Source of the DNA: Xaviernesmea oryzae
Lineage (GTDB): Bacteria > Pseudomonadota > Alphaproteobacteria > Rhizobiales > Rhizobiaceae
DNA: 64,000 bases
Assembly (NCBI RefSeq): GCF_900177415.1
Contig: NZ_FXAF01000011.1
Span: forward strand, 248,001-312,000
Reading direction: 5' to 3'
Shown one piece after another: positions 47,701-53,683 of this stretch (position 1 is its first letter; every line of letters begins with the position of its first letter). A program made the translations under genes and the position numbers. The notes beneath the pieces were generated by a model. The model saw only the letters and a program-made list of their open reading frames with translations. It was not told the DNA's origin and did not search any database.

Positions 47701-47783
47701 TCGTTGAAATCGATCTTCAGAGCATCTTCCAACGCCTGGAAAGCCGTTTCGTCGATAGACTCGCTGGTGGTTTTCTTCGCCAT
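41751..47783 (-). CDS. Giant membrane-anchored coiled-coil protein, GPR/RgsE-like polar growth factor
   Basis: A 2010-residue protein. Residues 1-100 are polar and rich in Gln, Pro and Ser; two hydrophobic helices follow (about 109-129 and 144-168). About 1600 residues of near-continuous Ala/Glu/Ser/Arg-rich helix with 11-residue periodicity come next, then a Pro/Ala-rich linker (about 1800-1900) and a compact C-terminal domain (SLSVDIARAIDHDASVDLWR onward). This size and layout match the Growth Pole Ring protein of Agrobacterium (2115 residues, apolipoprotein-like) and RgsE of Sinorhizobium, which organise the growing pole in Rhizobiales; homologues are often misannotated as kinesin-like. 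The ATG at 47783 follows GAGG; the frame is open further upstream but without support. Identification is from architecture and memory, not a search. Confidence 0.82.
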   Translation of the reverse strand: MAKKTTSESIDETAFQALEDALKIDFNDEPPRPRSVPHASEARVSDTSQPRQTPAQPQDNSAESQRSAASESAARTQAFQPANDAGRRSTTAMLRTLEGGTMRSAIRNAVIISILWAIAGVGLGQLIYGNRLWQITSVEGVLAAPGIVALAVGILVPIMLFFAFAIMMARAQDLRNAARSMAEVALRLSEPETIASERIMSVGQAVRREVSAMNEGIERTIARAAELETLVHSEVNALERSFTDNELRVRGLVQELGSERDAIVNHAERIRSSIVGAHDQLKEELSLATEEISVRLATSGEAFASMIETRAATLMEKSNAAGEALGSLLTAKSENLLQTLNSAGFALAHEFDERMDTITSVLSQRGEALLNEFQTRASTLDANTEKLNAALADRTRQLNETLLARTREITEGLTNSERTLTGSLDGILAALNSSLEDKSSSFRQSLQTTVDDVVMDLDMRSGFFEERLQATVGQLSTTFDDSISQFTSAFDQRAGTLDSKLMDSLARINETVASGSESIENILSSSIERISSSLTDQSLSLATTLGTGQEVLDSMLESRSQEFSNALAARSGEIQDALAFRAAEIQDVLASRTSELHDGLADAHRKISGTLAEHNSELHEGLANAHRKISDTLTEHGSGLIGTLSESQTQFEQGLAIRSGAIISALSSSHDHLTEVLSQKTAALDALMSNVPERLAGVFDERSERIAKTLSDGEQRINSDLGRHVSDMQASLEANRERISEVLQDKSMELATSFALGEDRLTGMLDEKAEAITRALSETEQHISGDLGRRTSEIHEALNANRDKLAEILDDKSMEIATTFALSEDRLSGMLDEKAAAIANTLSDADSRIEQSFAARAEAIRSAYADNQLNLDLSLENRTAELSRILESGGERLEQAVGGAAGRIETALSDGTQRFETGLTDGLERMETVLSSSQERIAATIGLGHQQMETTLGSGYEQIRDTLEERTGKIAETLSEAHSQIDNLMQDQATSLGTTIAASAGMLEMSLENQQSALRGAIDSAGQSLEERLRENVGTLATQLSDAAGEIGRSADTFSNRIKETVGGVQGALEETGSRIESTFGGLEGRIRDEILDATQLVNEAGANLSSTLGDRTAELERVAGEASDRIAETMDSRTARIEERLGTIDRALTIGLDNVTKTMEGKAVGLATTLREAVSAAAQNMDSEATRSAEVLARAGAEFTQELANRNSEFAKAIEERSTQIVGRISETQNRLAGQAATVAQAFSEAGNAIVKKVAEADSLVKQQVTAISEALEDAQKALGARSDDIRTTLSDTANQLDSAMDAVDRALAARGEAIRSALDSRARDLNSVLASRSAELSRLLDEKAKPIIEEYAETGRIAVEQITTAAQQGAERLSATADETSARIRDENSALIDAIAARTNDTLAAISQRTENAAGTMRYVEQGLSVAVNSLIDKLAESNSNIASLVEQSAREIGSTADTVAEHLAEADRKLGATANRFAQSATHAADIVSGSTRVLESNIDRMSDVFSQTLDQVGGIVGRFDEHSRVLAEASDLLGAAQSNLASTLDERQSALRNLSAGLVSRSEEIEATMRSLTSLVDGAFERAEERSLQVGSRLRESLHASFADIGRTLGETQHRAEATADAMRSALIGAGGDANKAIETTLSEAEKRTREISERMRGSIAASLGDVERVLSDAANRSGSAADQLRETLRESVDEAINRFSGATEEIRRSAQDIRRELDTTRSELKRGAFDLPEEAKESAAAMRRAVAEQIRALQDISALVGRSTQNFEVSEASASRPAPAAQPAPARPQPSAAAAIPQQPAPAAPRNDPYASGSLRGTLPLDRQGSAPAPRAQQPAPRGGNAGDDGWISNLLRGASRDELGNAPAARQQQPARPAEPAPAPRSNGDNRNPRHMVESLNSLSVDIARAIDHDASVDLWRRYQRGERDVFTRRLYTLKGQQTFDEIKRKYDREPEFRTAVDRYIADFEKLLADVARTDRDKTVTQSYLTSDTGKVYTMLAHAAGRFS
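45283..45678 (-). repeat. Two tandem 198-base (66-residue) repeats inside the giant coiled-coil gene
   Basis: The sequence TTCTCGTCCAGCATGCCG recurs at 45283 and 45481, exactly 198 bases apart. The two 66-residue copies align along their whole length (for example MLDEKAEAITRAL versus MLDEKAAAIANTL, and LQDKSMELATSFAL versus LDDKSMEIATTFAL). Sixty-six residues equal six 11-residue (hendecad) turns, so the duplication keeps the coiled-coil register. Confidence 0.88.
45881..46012 (-). repeat. Two tandem 66-base (22-residue) repeats inside the giant coiled-coil gene
   Basis: CTGATCTTGCGGTGGGCG occurs at 45895 and 45961, 66 bases apart. The encoded units are SELHDGLADAHRKISGTLAE and SELHEGLANAHRKISDTLTE plus two residues each, a 22-residue apolipoprotein-like repeat (two hendecads). 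Confidence 0.88.
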
Positions 47784-48248
47784 GCGGTTACGCCTCGTTA
47801 CATACTCGCCCGGCCATATCCCATCCGACATCTGCCGCCTGCAGATCGAAAGACGGGACACTGCCTGCCGAAAATCCGCCTTCCATACCGGAATTCGGAA
47901 TTTCCCATTCACTTTCAGGTCGGACGCCGTTCTTTCAAACGGATGATAATGAAAACTTACCAACCTGCCATCCGTGGCAAAAGGAGAATATTCCTCGCCA
48001 CCTTAGTCGTACTGTAGTGGCACATTCGGCCACCCCGTACAATTAAAACGCCCCCTTGCGATCGGCAGCGCGAAATGTTGTTAACAGAATTTAAACCATG
48101 CGAAGGTGCAAAAGTCCTAAAATCCCGGGAGCTTAGCAGAAATTAACCATATGGGAAGATTCCGGCCCCGATTGTGCCGGAATTTAACGGGATAGCTGGG
48201 GCTGCCCCGCACAATTCGGGACACATAACGATAGGGAAAAACAGGTTC
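47784..48248. other. Divergent intergenic region with possible CtrA sites
   Basis: About 465 bases between the giant coiled-coil gene and the Hpt gene, AT-rich compared with its flanks. No gene is supported. TTAACAGAATTTAAACCAT (48081-48099) and AAATTAACCAT (48140-48150, core TTAACCAT at 48143-48150) resemble CtrA half-sites described in rhizobia. A short inverted repeat GGTGGC...GCCACC is visible near 48014-48037 in part. Promoters for both genes should lie here. Confidence 0.45.
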
Positions 48249-48623
48249 ATGGCAATGGCAGCGGTCAGTATCGCGTTCGAAGCTCCAGAAAACTCCCGGG
48301 GCGCTTGTCCCTCCCAATCCCGCCCGATCGATCTCGTCCACCTGGCCTCCCAGACCATGGGAGACAAGGGGCTGGAAATCGAGGTGCTTCAGATGTTTGC
48401 CCGCCAGGCACGCCGCGCCCTGCAGGATATCGCCGGCGCCGATATCGCCACGGCCGCCGCGGCCGCCCACAGGCTGAAAGGCGCGGCCGGTGCGGTCGGC
48501 GCTTTCAAGGTTTCGGCCGCCGCCGAGCGTCTCGAATCCGATGGCGGGGACGCCGCATTGCGCGCCGCCGTCAACGCCGCCGTCATCGAAGCGGAAAACT
48601 TCATCAATAAGCTCTGCCGCTAA
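48249..48623 (+). CDS. Hpt (histidine phosphotransfer) domain protein
   Basis: A 124-residue single-domain protein. The phosphorylatable histidine is H74 in AAAAAHRLKGAAGAVGAFKV, which has the Hpt consensus HxxKGxxxxxG. The remainder forms the expected helical bundle. The ATG at 48249 lies after ACAGG. No kinase or response regulator is adjacent, so its partners are unknown; it is not ChpT, which is a larger pseudo-kinase-like dimer. It is divergent from the giant coiled-coil gene. Confidence 0.88.
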   Translation: MAMAAVSIAFEAPENSRGACPSQSRPIDLVHLASQTMGDKGLEIEVLQMFARQARRALQDIAGADIATAAAAAHRLKGAAGAVGAFKVSAAAERLESDGGDAALRAAVNAAVIEAENFINKLCR

Positions 48624-48758
48624 AGGCATTAGTTTTTGGCCCGAGGCGCTCGCGGAACAGTCTGCGGCGCCTGAAAATGTTGACTGTGCCGGGGTTTTAT
48701 TGGAAGACAGCGCGCTTAAATAAGCCGTAACCCTTCAACATCCCGGATTTCCAAAATC

Positions 48759-49079
48759 ATGACGAAACTGACCATCGTTGCCTTCGACGGAACGCGCTTC
48801 GATATCGAGGCCGAGCCCGGCTCCACCGTGATGGAGAACGCGGTTCGCAATTCCGTACCCGGCATCGAGGCCGAATGCGGCGGCGCCTGCGCCTGTGCCA
48901 CCTGTCACGTCTATGTCGACGAGGCCTGGACCGAGAAAGTCGGTCCCCCGGCGCCCATGGAAGAGGACATGCTCGACTTCGCCTTCGAGGTGAAGCCGAA
49001 TTCGCGCCTTTCCTGTCAGATCAAGGTGAAGCCCGAACTCGACGGGCTGGTGGTCAACGTTCCCGAGCGGCAGGCCTGA
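48759..49079 (+). CDS. Adrenodoxin-type [2Fe-2S] ferredoxin
   Basis: A 106-residue ferredoxin. The cluster ligands are in ECGGACACATC (C-x5-C-x2-C) with the fourth cysteine in RLSCQIKV, the vertebrate/adrenodoxin-type pattern. HVYVDEAW and EEDMLDFAFEVKPNSRL are conserved in alphaproteobacterial FdxB-like proteins involved in Fe-S assembly or P450 reduction. The start ATG at 48759 gives the standard N-terminus TKLTIVAFDGTRFDIEAE. It is preceded by the Hpt gene on the same strand with a 135-base gap. Confidence 0.93.
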   Translation: MTKLTIVAFDGTRFDIEAEPGSTVMENAVRNSVPGIEAECGGACACATCHVYVDEAWTEKVGPPAPMEEDMLDFAFEVKPNSRLSCQIKVKPELDGLVVNVPERQA

Positions 49080-49454
49080 TCCTTAATCGGGTTGCAGCAA
49101 AAAAGTGCCTCGCTGCCCGAGCGGGAAGCGAGGCGAGGCGGGCGCATCACCGTCAGGCGAGGGAGGAGACACCTGCGGCTTGAGGACGCGCCAGGAGAAC
49201 TTGGGAACGCACGAAATACTCAAGTATCCGCGGAAGCGGCTGCGTGCGACGCATCGGCCGGAGCTGGAAAGGCGCGCCGACCCTCGGCCATCCGTCTCTT
49301 CCGCCCCATCTCTCGGAGCGTCTGCAGCCAAGCCGTCTTAGCTTTTATCCGAGAATCATATTTTAGACTCTAACCATAAACCATCGGCGATAGGCGGGAC
49401 AATGCCCGACCTTCATAAGGCGGCAGCCGGGCGTCTCTTCCTGTGGAGAAGCGG
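49080..49454. other. Intergenic region with possible minus-strand small RNA
   Basis: About 375 bases between the ferredoxin and the convergent DUF922 gene. Open frames here have no protein-like composition. The region contains a strong hairpin with a T run on the minus strand (49099-49134), a pyrimidine-rich anti-Shine-Dalgarno-like segment CTCCTCCC on the minus strand (complement of about 49160-49168), and an AT-rich block with the palindrome TTAGAGTCTAA (minus strand, near 49362-49372). These could be the parts of a small RNA gene read leftward. Confidence 0.35.
49099..49134 (-). terminator. Intrinsic terminator on the minus strand
   Basis: Stem GCCTCGCT (49107-49114) / AGCGAGGC (49127-49134), extended inside by CCC/GGG, followed on the minus strand by AC and TTTTTT (complement of 49099-49104). 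It is more than 300 bases beyond the DUF922 stop, so it may end a separate short transcript as well as that gene. Confidence 0.75.
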
Positions 49455-50075
49455 TCAGGAGCCCCTGCGGCCCATGCGGTATTGCAGGAGCCGCATCATG
49501 CGGGCGTCGAAATTCGTCGCTTCGATCTGATCGAAGCGCAATTGCTCGCGATCGTGGTTTTCAAGGATCCGGCGCGTCGTTTCTGAGACCTGTTTTTCAA
49601 GCGCGTCGCAGCTCTTGCTGGAGCCGAGCGCAAGCAATGCCCGCTCGAGCTGGCGGGCATGGTTGCGGGCGATCTCCGCATGCCGCTCCTCATGCCGCTT
49701 GATATCGGTGGACAGCGTGTCCCAGATGAAGCGGAGATCCGCCGACGCGCGGCTACGGTTGTTCCAGCGCGGCAGGATGAGGTGCGTCCGCAGCGTGACG
49801 CGCGCCCCGCCGATGGAGCAGCGTCCGCCCCGCTCCATGTAGGTGACGTCGCCGCCGAACTTGATCTCGGTCGCGCCGGGATGGCGATGGCCGGTCGCGC
49901 GGGTCATCGGCCCGTGCTTTTCCAGCTCCCTGTCGAGATCTTCGGCCGTGCGGCCGCCGATGCGGAAATACGAATAGGTCTTGGTGATGACGGGCTCGGC
50001 CGAAGCCGTTGCCGGGATCACGCAGAGGAGAAGAATTGCACCGAAAAATCGGCGGACTCTGCGCATAAAGAACAT
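49455..50075 (-). CDS. Exported DUF922 protein (putative zinc-dependent protease)
   Basis: A 206-residue protein with a signal peptide (MRRVRRFFGAILLLCVIP, cleaved near ASAEP). The mature part has the DUF922 blocks YSYFRIGGRTAEDLDRELE, LPRWNNRSRASADLRFIWD and KRHEERHAEIARNHA, where HEERH is a variant of the HExxH zinc-protease motif. DUF922 proteins are described as putative secreted Zn-dependent proteases; activity is unproven. The ATG at 50075 is preferred over a TTG at 50123 because AGG lies at suitable distance and the signal peptide then starts at once. Confidence 0.83.
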   Translation of the reverse strand: MFFMRRVRRFFGAILLLCVIPATASAEPVITKTYSYFRIGGRTAEDLDRELEKHGPMTRATGHRHPGATEIKFGGDVTYMERGGRCSIGGARVTLRTHLILPRWNNRSRASADLRFIWDTLSTDIKRHEERHAEIARNHARQLERALLALGSSKSCDALEKQVSETTRRILENHDREQLRFDQIEATNFDARMMRLLQYRMGRRGS

Positions 50076-50181
50076 TATCAGGCCTGCGACGTTGAACTTG
50101 GTTGGAGCTTGGGGCATAGCCAACTGGAGCGCAACACAAAGGCATGAAATTTTGCGTTACCCTTCGAAAGATGGACAGCCG

Positions 50182-51060
50182 GTGACATCGCGATGCAACA
50201 GCACGTGGCGTGTCGGGCGAGGTCGGGCCATCGAAGTCGGCCCGCAGGGCCATATCATGGCAATCGTCAACGTCACGCCGGATTCTTTTTCGGACGGCGG
50301 ACGCTACTCCGGAAGCGTCGAGACGGCGATTGCGCATGCCATGTCCTGTATTCGTGACGGCGCCGCGATCGTCGACATCGGCGGCGAATCGACGAGACCG
50401 GGCGCCGTCGAGGTCTCGGCGGCGGAAGAGCAGGATCGCGTCCTGCCGGTGATCGAGAGGCTTGCGGCCGAGACCGACGCACTGATCTCCATCGATACTT
50501 ACCGCGCCGAAACGGCGAGATTGGCCGTCGCGGCCGGCGCTCACATCGTCAACGACGTGCACGGCCTGCAGCGGGAGCCGGAGATCGCGAATGTCGTGGC
50601 CCGAACGGGGGCAGGGGTCTGCATCATGCATACCGGCCGGGGCCGCGAACAGGAAAAGCGGGCCGACCTGGTTGCCGATCAGGAGTTTTTTCTGACGGAA
50701 TCGCTGAAGATCGCCCGCGCCGCCGGAATTCCCGAGGAGGCCGTGATCCTCGATCCGGGCTTCGGCTTCGCCAAGAACCGTGACGAGGACGTGGAACTGA
50801 TGGCCCGGTTCGCCGAACTGCACCGGCTGGGCTTTCCGCTGCTTGCCGGCACGTCCCGCAAGCGCTTCACCGGCAGCGTGACGGGCCGCGAGAAGCCCGA
50901 CGAACGCGATGTCGGCACGGCGGCCACGACCGTGATATTGCGGCTTGCGGGTGCGGCGATCTTCCGGGTCCACAACGTCGCCGTCAACCGCGATGCGCTC
51001 GCCATGGCCGATGCCGTACTCGCCGCCGCCGAGGCCCATGCCGCAAAGAGAGGCTCCTGA
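50182..51060 (+). CDS. folP: Dihydropteroate synthase
   Basis: A 292-residue enzyme joining p-aminobenzoate to dihydropterin pyrophosphate in folate synthesis; the sulfonamide target. Signatures are MAIVNVTPDSFSDGGRY, DIGGESTRPGA, HIVNDVHGLQ, ILDPGFGFAKNRDED and the C-terminal FRVHNVAVNRDAL. The GTG at 50182 is taken as start because the N-terminus then matches that of rhizobial FolP; the frame is open further upstream. It starts the folP-folB-folK unit with one-base and 17-base overlaps. Confidence 0.94.
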   Translation: MTSRCNSTWRVGRGRAIEVGPQGHIMAIVNVTPDSFSDGGRYSGSVETAIAHAMSCIRDGAAIVDIGGESTRPGAVEVSAAEEQDRVLPVIERLAAETDALISIDTYRAETARLAVAAGAHIVNDVHGLQREPEIANVVARTGAGVCIMHTGRGREQEKRADLVADQEFFLTESLKIARAAGIPEEAVILDPGFGFAKNRDEDVELMARFAELHRLGFPLLAGTSRKRFTGSVTGREKPDERDVGTAATTVILRLAGAAIFRVHNVAVNRDALAMADAVLAAAEAHAAKRGS

Positions 51061-51425
51061 TGGGCACCTATACGATCACGCTGAAGAACTGTGCCTTCTA
51101 TGCCAATCATGGGGCGTTCGAGCAGGAAGTCTCTCTGGGGCAGCGTTTTTTCGTCGATGTCGTCATGGAGGTCGAGGCGGACGAGGCGCTCGAGAACGAC
51201 GATGTCGGAAGCACGGTTCATTACGGCATCGCCTACGAGATCGTCGAAAAGGCCGTGACCGAGCATCGCCGCAACCTGATCGAGGCGCTCGCCAAGGACA
51301 TCGCCAAGGCGCTTTGCGCCTGGTCGCCGAGGATCAGGCGTGCCGATATCACCGTGCGCAAGCCGAGCGTGCCGATCCGGGGCATTCTGGACTATGCGGA
51401 GGTGCGCGTTGAGCATTTCGCCTGA
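51060..51425 (+). CDS. folB: Dihydroneopterin aldolase
   Basis: A 121-residue enzyme cleaving 7,8-dihydroneopterin to 6-hydroxymethyl-dihydropterin and glycolaldehyde. The block CAFYANHGAFEQEVSLGQRF contains the pterin-site residues, and VEKAVTEHRRNLIEALAKDI and VRKPSVPIRGILDYAEV are family motifs. Its ATG shares its A with the folP stop, and its 3' end overlaps folK by 17 bases. Confidence 0.95.
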   Translation: MGTYTITLKNCAFYANHGAFEQEVSLGQRFFVDVVMEVEADEALENDDVGSTVHYGIAYEIVEKAVTEHRRNLIEALAKDIAKALCAWSPRIRRADITVRKPSVPIRGILDYAEVRVEHFA

Positions 51426-51933
51426 CAAGGTTTTCGAGGTCGCGGCGCTGGGGCTCGGCGGCAATATCGGCGATCCGCCGGCTGCCATGGCCGAAGCCTT
51501 GCGGCAGCTCGATCGGCGTGATGACTGCCGCGTCACCGCCGTTTCGAAACTTTATTCGACCCCGCCCTGGGGAAAAACGGATCAGGCGGATTTCTTCAAC
51601 TGCTGCGCACTGGTGGAAACGTCGCTGGAGCCGGAAGCCTTGCTCGATGTCTGCTTGTCGATCGAGCGGGGCATGAAGCGGGTGCGCCTGGAGCGCTGGG
51701 GGCCGCGCACCATCGATATCGACGTGCTGACCTATGGGACGCGCGAGCAGAAGACCGAGAAGCTGGAAGTACCGCATCCCCGCATGACCGAGCGCGGTTT
51801 CGTGATGAAGCCGCTTGCCGACATCGCGCCGGACCTTCCGGTCAAGGGAAGAAAGGTGCGCGACTGGCTTGAAGAGGCGGATACCGGCGGCATCAAGGTC
51901 GCAGGTGACCAGGACTGGTGGCGGGCTCGGTAA
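51409..51933 (+). CDS. folK: 2-amino-4-hydroxy-6-hydroxymethyldihydropteridine diphosphokinase
   Basis: A 174-residue kinase that pyrophosphorylates hydroxymethyl-dihydropterin with ATP, the step before FolP. The motifs LGLGGNIGDPPAAM, YSTPPWGKTDQADFFNCCAL and RWGPRTIDIDVLTYG are clear, with LEVPHPRMTERGFVMKPLAD at the end. TTG at 51409 is chosen as start because GGAGGTG lies six bases upstream inside folB. It ends 16 bases from a convergent secreted protein gene. Confidence 0.94.
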   Translation: MSISPDKVFEVAALGLGGNIGDPPAAMAEALRQLDRRDDCRVTAVSKLYSTPPWGKTDQADFFNCCALVETSLEPEALLDVCLSIERGMKRVRLERWGPRTIDIDVLTYGTREQKTEKLEVPHPRMTERGFVMKPLADIAPDLPVKGRKVRDWLEEADTGGIKVAGDQDWWRAR

Positions 51934-51949
51934 GCCCGCACGGGGGGCA

Positions 51950-52504
51950 TTACTGTTCGATCGAACCGACGGCGATCGAATCGAGATCGCGGTCGAGGCT
52001 GAGCCCGATGACCGGAACCATCTGATCCTCGACCTTCACCGAGATGGTGATGTTCATCTTGTTTTCGCCGCGCAGGCTCGCGACCATCGCGCCGTTGAGC
52101 TTGGCGCGGTTGATTCCCATCACGACCTTGTCGCCGCTGACAGAGCCGGAAATGATGTCGAGGCCCTTGCCTTCGGCGCCGTCCAGGAATTTGCCGCTAT
52201 AGCCGCGGCCGCTCTGGGTGATGACGGCGGACATCGGCTGCTGGAAGACGCCGACGCGGCAGGTGCCATCGAGCTTGATGCCGACATTGCCGTCCGGAGC
52301 CGGCGCGCCGGTCAGGTTGCAGCTGAATTTCGTACCCTTGTATTTGCCGGCGACGATTTCGCCTGGACCTTTCCAGACGCCGGCGACCGACTGGAAGAAT
52401 GCCTTGTCGCGGGGGGCGGCTTCGGCTTGCGGAGCCATGGCCGACGTGGCCGCAATGGTCAGGACGGCGAGCCCGCCGAGAAGCGAAAAGAGGCGCGGGT
52501 ACAT
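51950..52504 (-). CDS. Exported protein of unknown function
   Basis: A 184-residue protein with a signal peptide cleaved near QAEAAPRD. The mature part contains SVAGVWKGPGEIVAGKYKGT and NITISVKVEDQMVPVIGLSL; the repeated short strands suggest a small beta-barrel or lipocalin-like fold. I do not recognise a family with certainty. The ATG at 52504 follows AAGGA; an in-frame ATG seven codons upstream lacks a ribosome site. It follows the ycjX-ycjF genes at about 100 bases and converges on folK. Confidence 0.75.
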   Translation of the reverse strand: MYPRLFSLLGGLAVLTIAATSAMAPQAEAAPRDKAFFQSVAGVWKGPGEIVAGKYKGTKFSCNLTGAPAPDGNVGIKLDGTCRVGVFQQPMSAVITQSGRGYSGKFLDGAEGKGLDIISGSVSGDKVVMGINRAKLNGAMVASLRGENKMNITISVKVEDQMVPVIGLSLDRDLDSIAVGSIEQ

Positions 52505-52606
52505 GGGCTTTTCCTTGGCACGCAAGCAACGTTAAGTGCCGCCCAATCTAGGCGGGAATGGTTAACGACTGGTGACGATATCCAGGTTTGAGACGGTCGG
52601 ACCGGT

Positions 52607-53683
52607 TTACGGCTCGTCCTTGCGCCCGCCGACCGCCGCGATATCGGAAATGAAATCGCCTATTCCAGGGCGTTTGACCGCCCGGAAGGGCAGCGGCCGG
52701 CAGAGATCCATGGCGGCGATCCCGATTCGCGCCGTCAGCAGACCGTTGATCACCCCTTCGCCGAGCCGGCTCGACAGTTTTGAGGCAAGTCCATGGCCGA
52801 GCACCTGCTGCGCAAGGCTGTCGCCGACGGCAATCGAGCCTGTGACCGCAAGATGGGCGATGACGTCCCGCATCAATCTGAGAAGGCCCAGCGTGCCCGG
52901 CCGCCCGCCATAGAGATCCGCCATCGCGCGGATGAGCCGGGTCACCTCGAAGAGCACATAGGCGAGATCGACGATGGCGCGGGGACTGACGGCTGTGACG
53001 ACCGAGACCCGCTTCGCCGAACCGAGGATAAGCGAACGGGCCTTTCGGTCGAGAGGCGCCAGCAGCTCCCGTTCGGCCAGTTCCAGGAGCTGCGGGCCGT
53101 CGATGATCTCGTCTTTCGTTGCATCGAGCGAAGCGCGGCCCCTGGCGGTCTCCGCGCGGTGGCTGAGAAGCTTTGTGAGCGTCGCGACGACGCTGCGTGC
53201 CGCGGCCGGGCGGGGGGAGAGCGCTGCTTCTTCGGCTTCGGATTTCAGCGTCTGGACGGTGGCAAGCCGCATCATGCCGAAGATTTCCCGCCCGACGATG
53301 ACGGCGAGCGCGAGGAGCCCGAGCCCGAGCGCGGCCAGCGCGGCATAGCCGAGCCAGTCGGCGCGGGAAAAGAGATCGCGGATCACCCGGTCGGCCCAGA
53401 GCCCGAAGGCGAGCGACAGGAAGGTGCCGAAGGCGGCGATCGCGAGATTGACGAAGGAGAATTTTTTCCGCGCCCGGGGCTCTGCGACCGGAATGGCTTC
53501 GGAGGCGAGTTCAGGCGGCGTCACGAAGGGGTCCTCTTCGTCCGGCGTGACGACGACGCCATCCTCGAAGCTGCGTGGGCTGCGGCGCGCCGGAACAGGC
53601 GTCTCGTACCTGGTTGTTTCGTCTTCCACGGTAAAGGAGGCTGGGCGACGCTTGCCGTTCGGGGGATTTTCGGGCTCTCTCAT
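52607..53683 (-). CDS. YcjF-like (UPF0283/DUF697) membrane protein
   Basis: A 358-residue protein with an N-terminal polar region (1-75), two membrane helices (about 80-105 and 112-135) and a C-terminal DUF697 domain (RPGTLGLLRLMRDVIAHLAV and TARIGIAAMDLCRPLPF). This matches the YcjF/TIGR01620 family, which in many proteobacteria is paired with YcjX. Its ATG overlaps the ycjX stop by four bases, so the two are coupled. Its biochemical function is unknown; in E. coli the pair belongs to the phage-shock regulon. Confidence 0.88.
   Translation of the reverse strand: MREPENPPNGKRRPASFTVEDETTRYETPVPARRSPRSFEDGVVVTPDEEDPFVTPPELASEAIPVAEPRARKKFSFVNLAIAAFGTFLSLAFGLWADRVIRDLFSRADWLGYAALAALGLGLLALAVIVGREIFGMMRLATVQTLKSEAEEAALSPRPAAARSVVATLTKLLSHRAETARGRASLDATKDEIIDGPQLLELAERELLAPLDRKARSLILGSAKRVSVVTAVSPRAIVDLAYVLFEVTRLIRAMADLYGGRPGTLGLLRLMRDVIAHLAVTGSIAVGDSLAQQVLGHGLASKLSSRLGEGVINGLLTARIGIAAMDLCRPLPFRAVKRPGIGDFISDIAAVGGRKDEP

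Noticed and set aside
48249..48623. Hpt protein as ChpT
   Set aside because: ChpT is about 200-250 residues with a degenerate kinase-like ATPase domain; this protein is a 124-residue plain Hpt domain.
48680..48703. TTGACT as a -35 box for the ferredoxin gene
   Set aside because: No acceptable -10 element at 16-18 bases spacing.
49083..49331. 82-codon minus-strand frame in the 49 kb intergenic region as a gene
   Set aside because: Composition (Arg/Ser/Pro-rich, no helix pattern) and lack of a ribosome site do not support translation; a small RNA is a better explanation.
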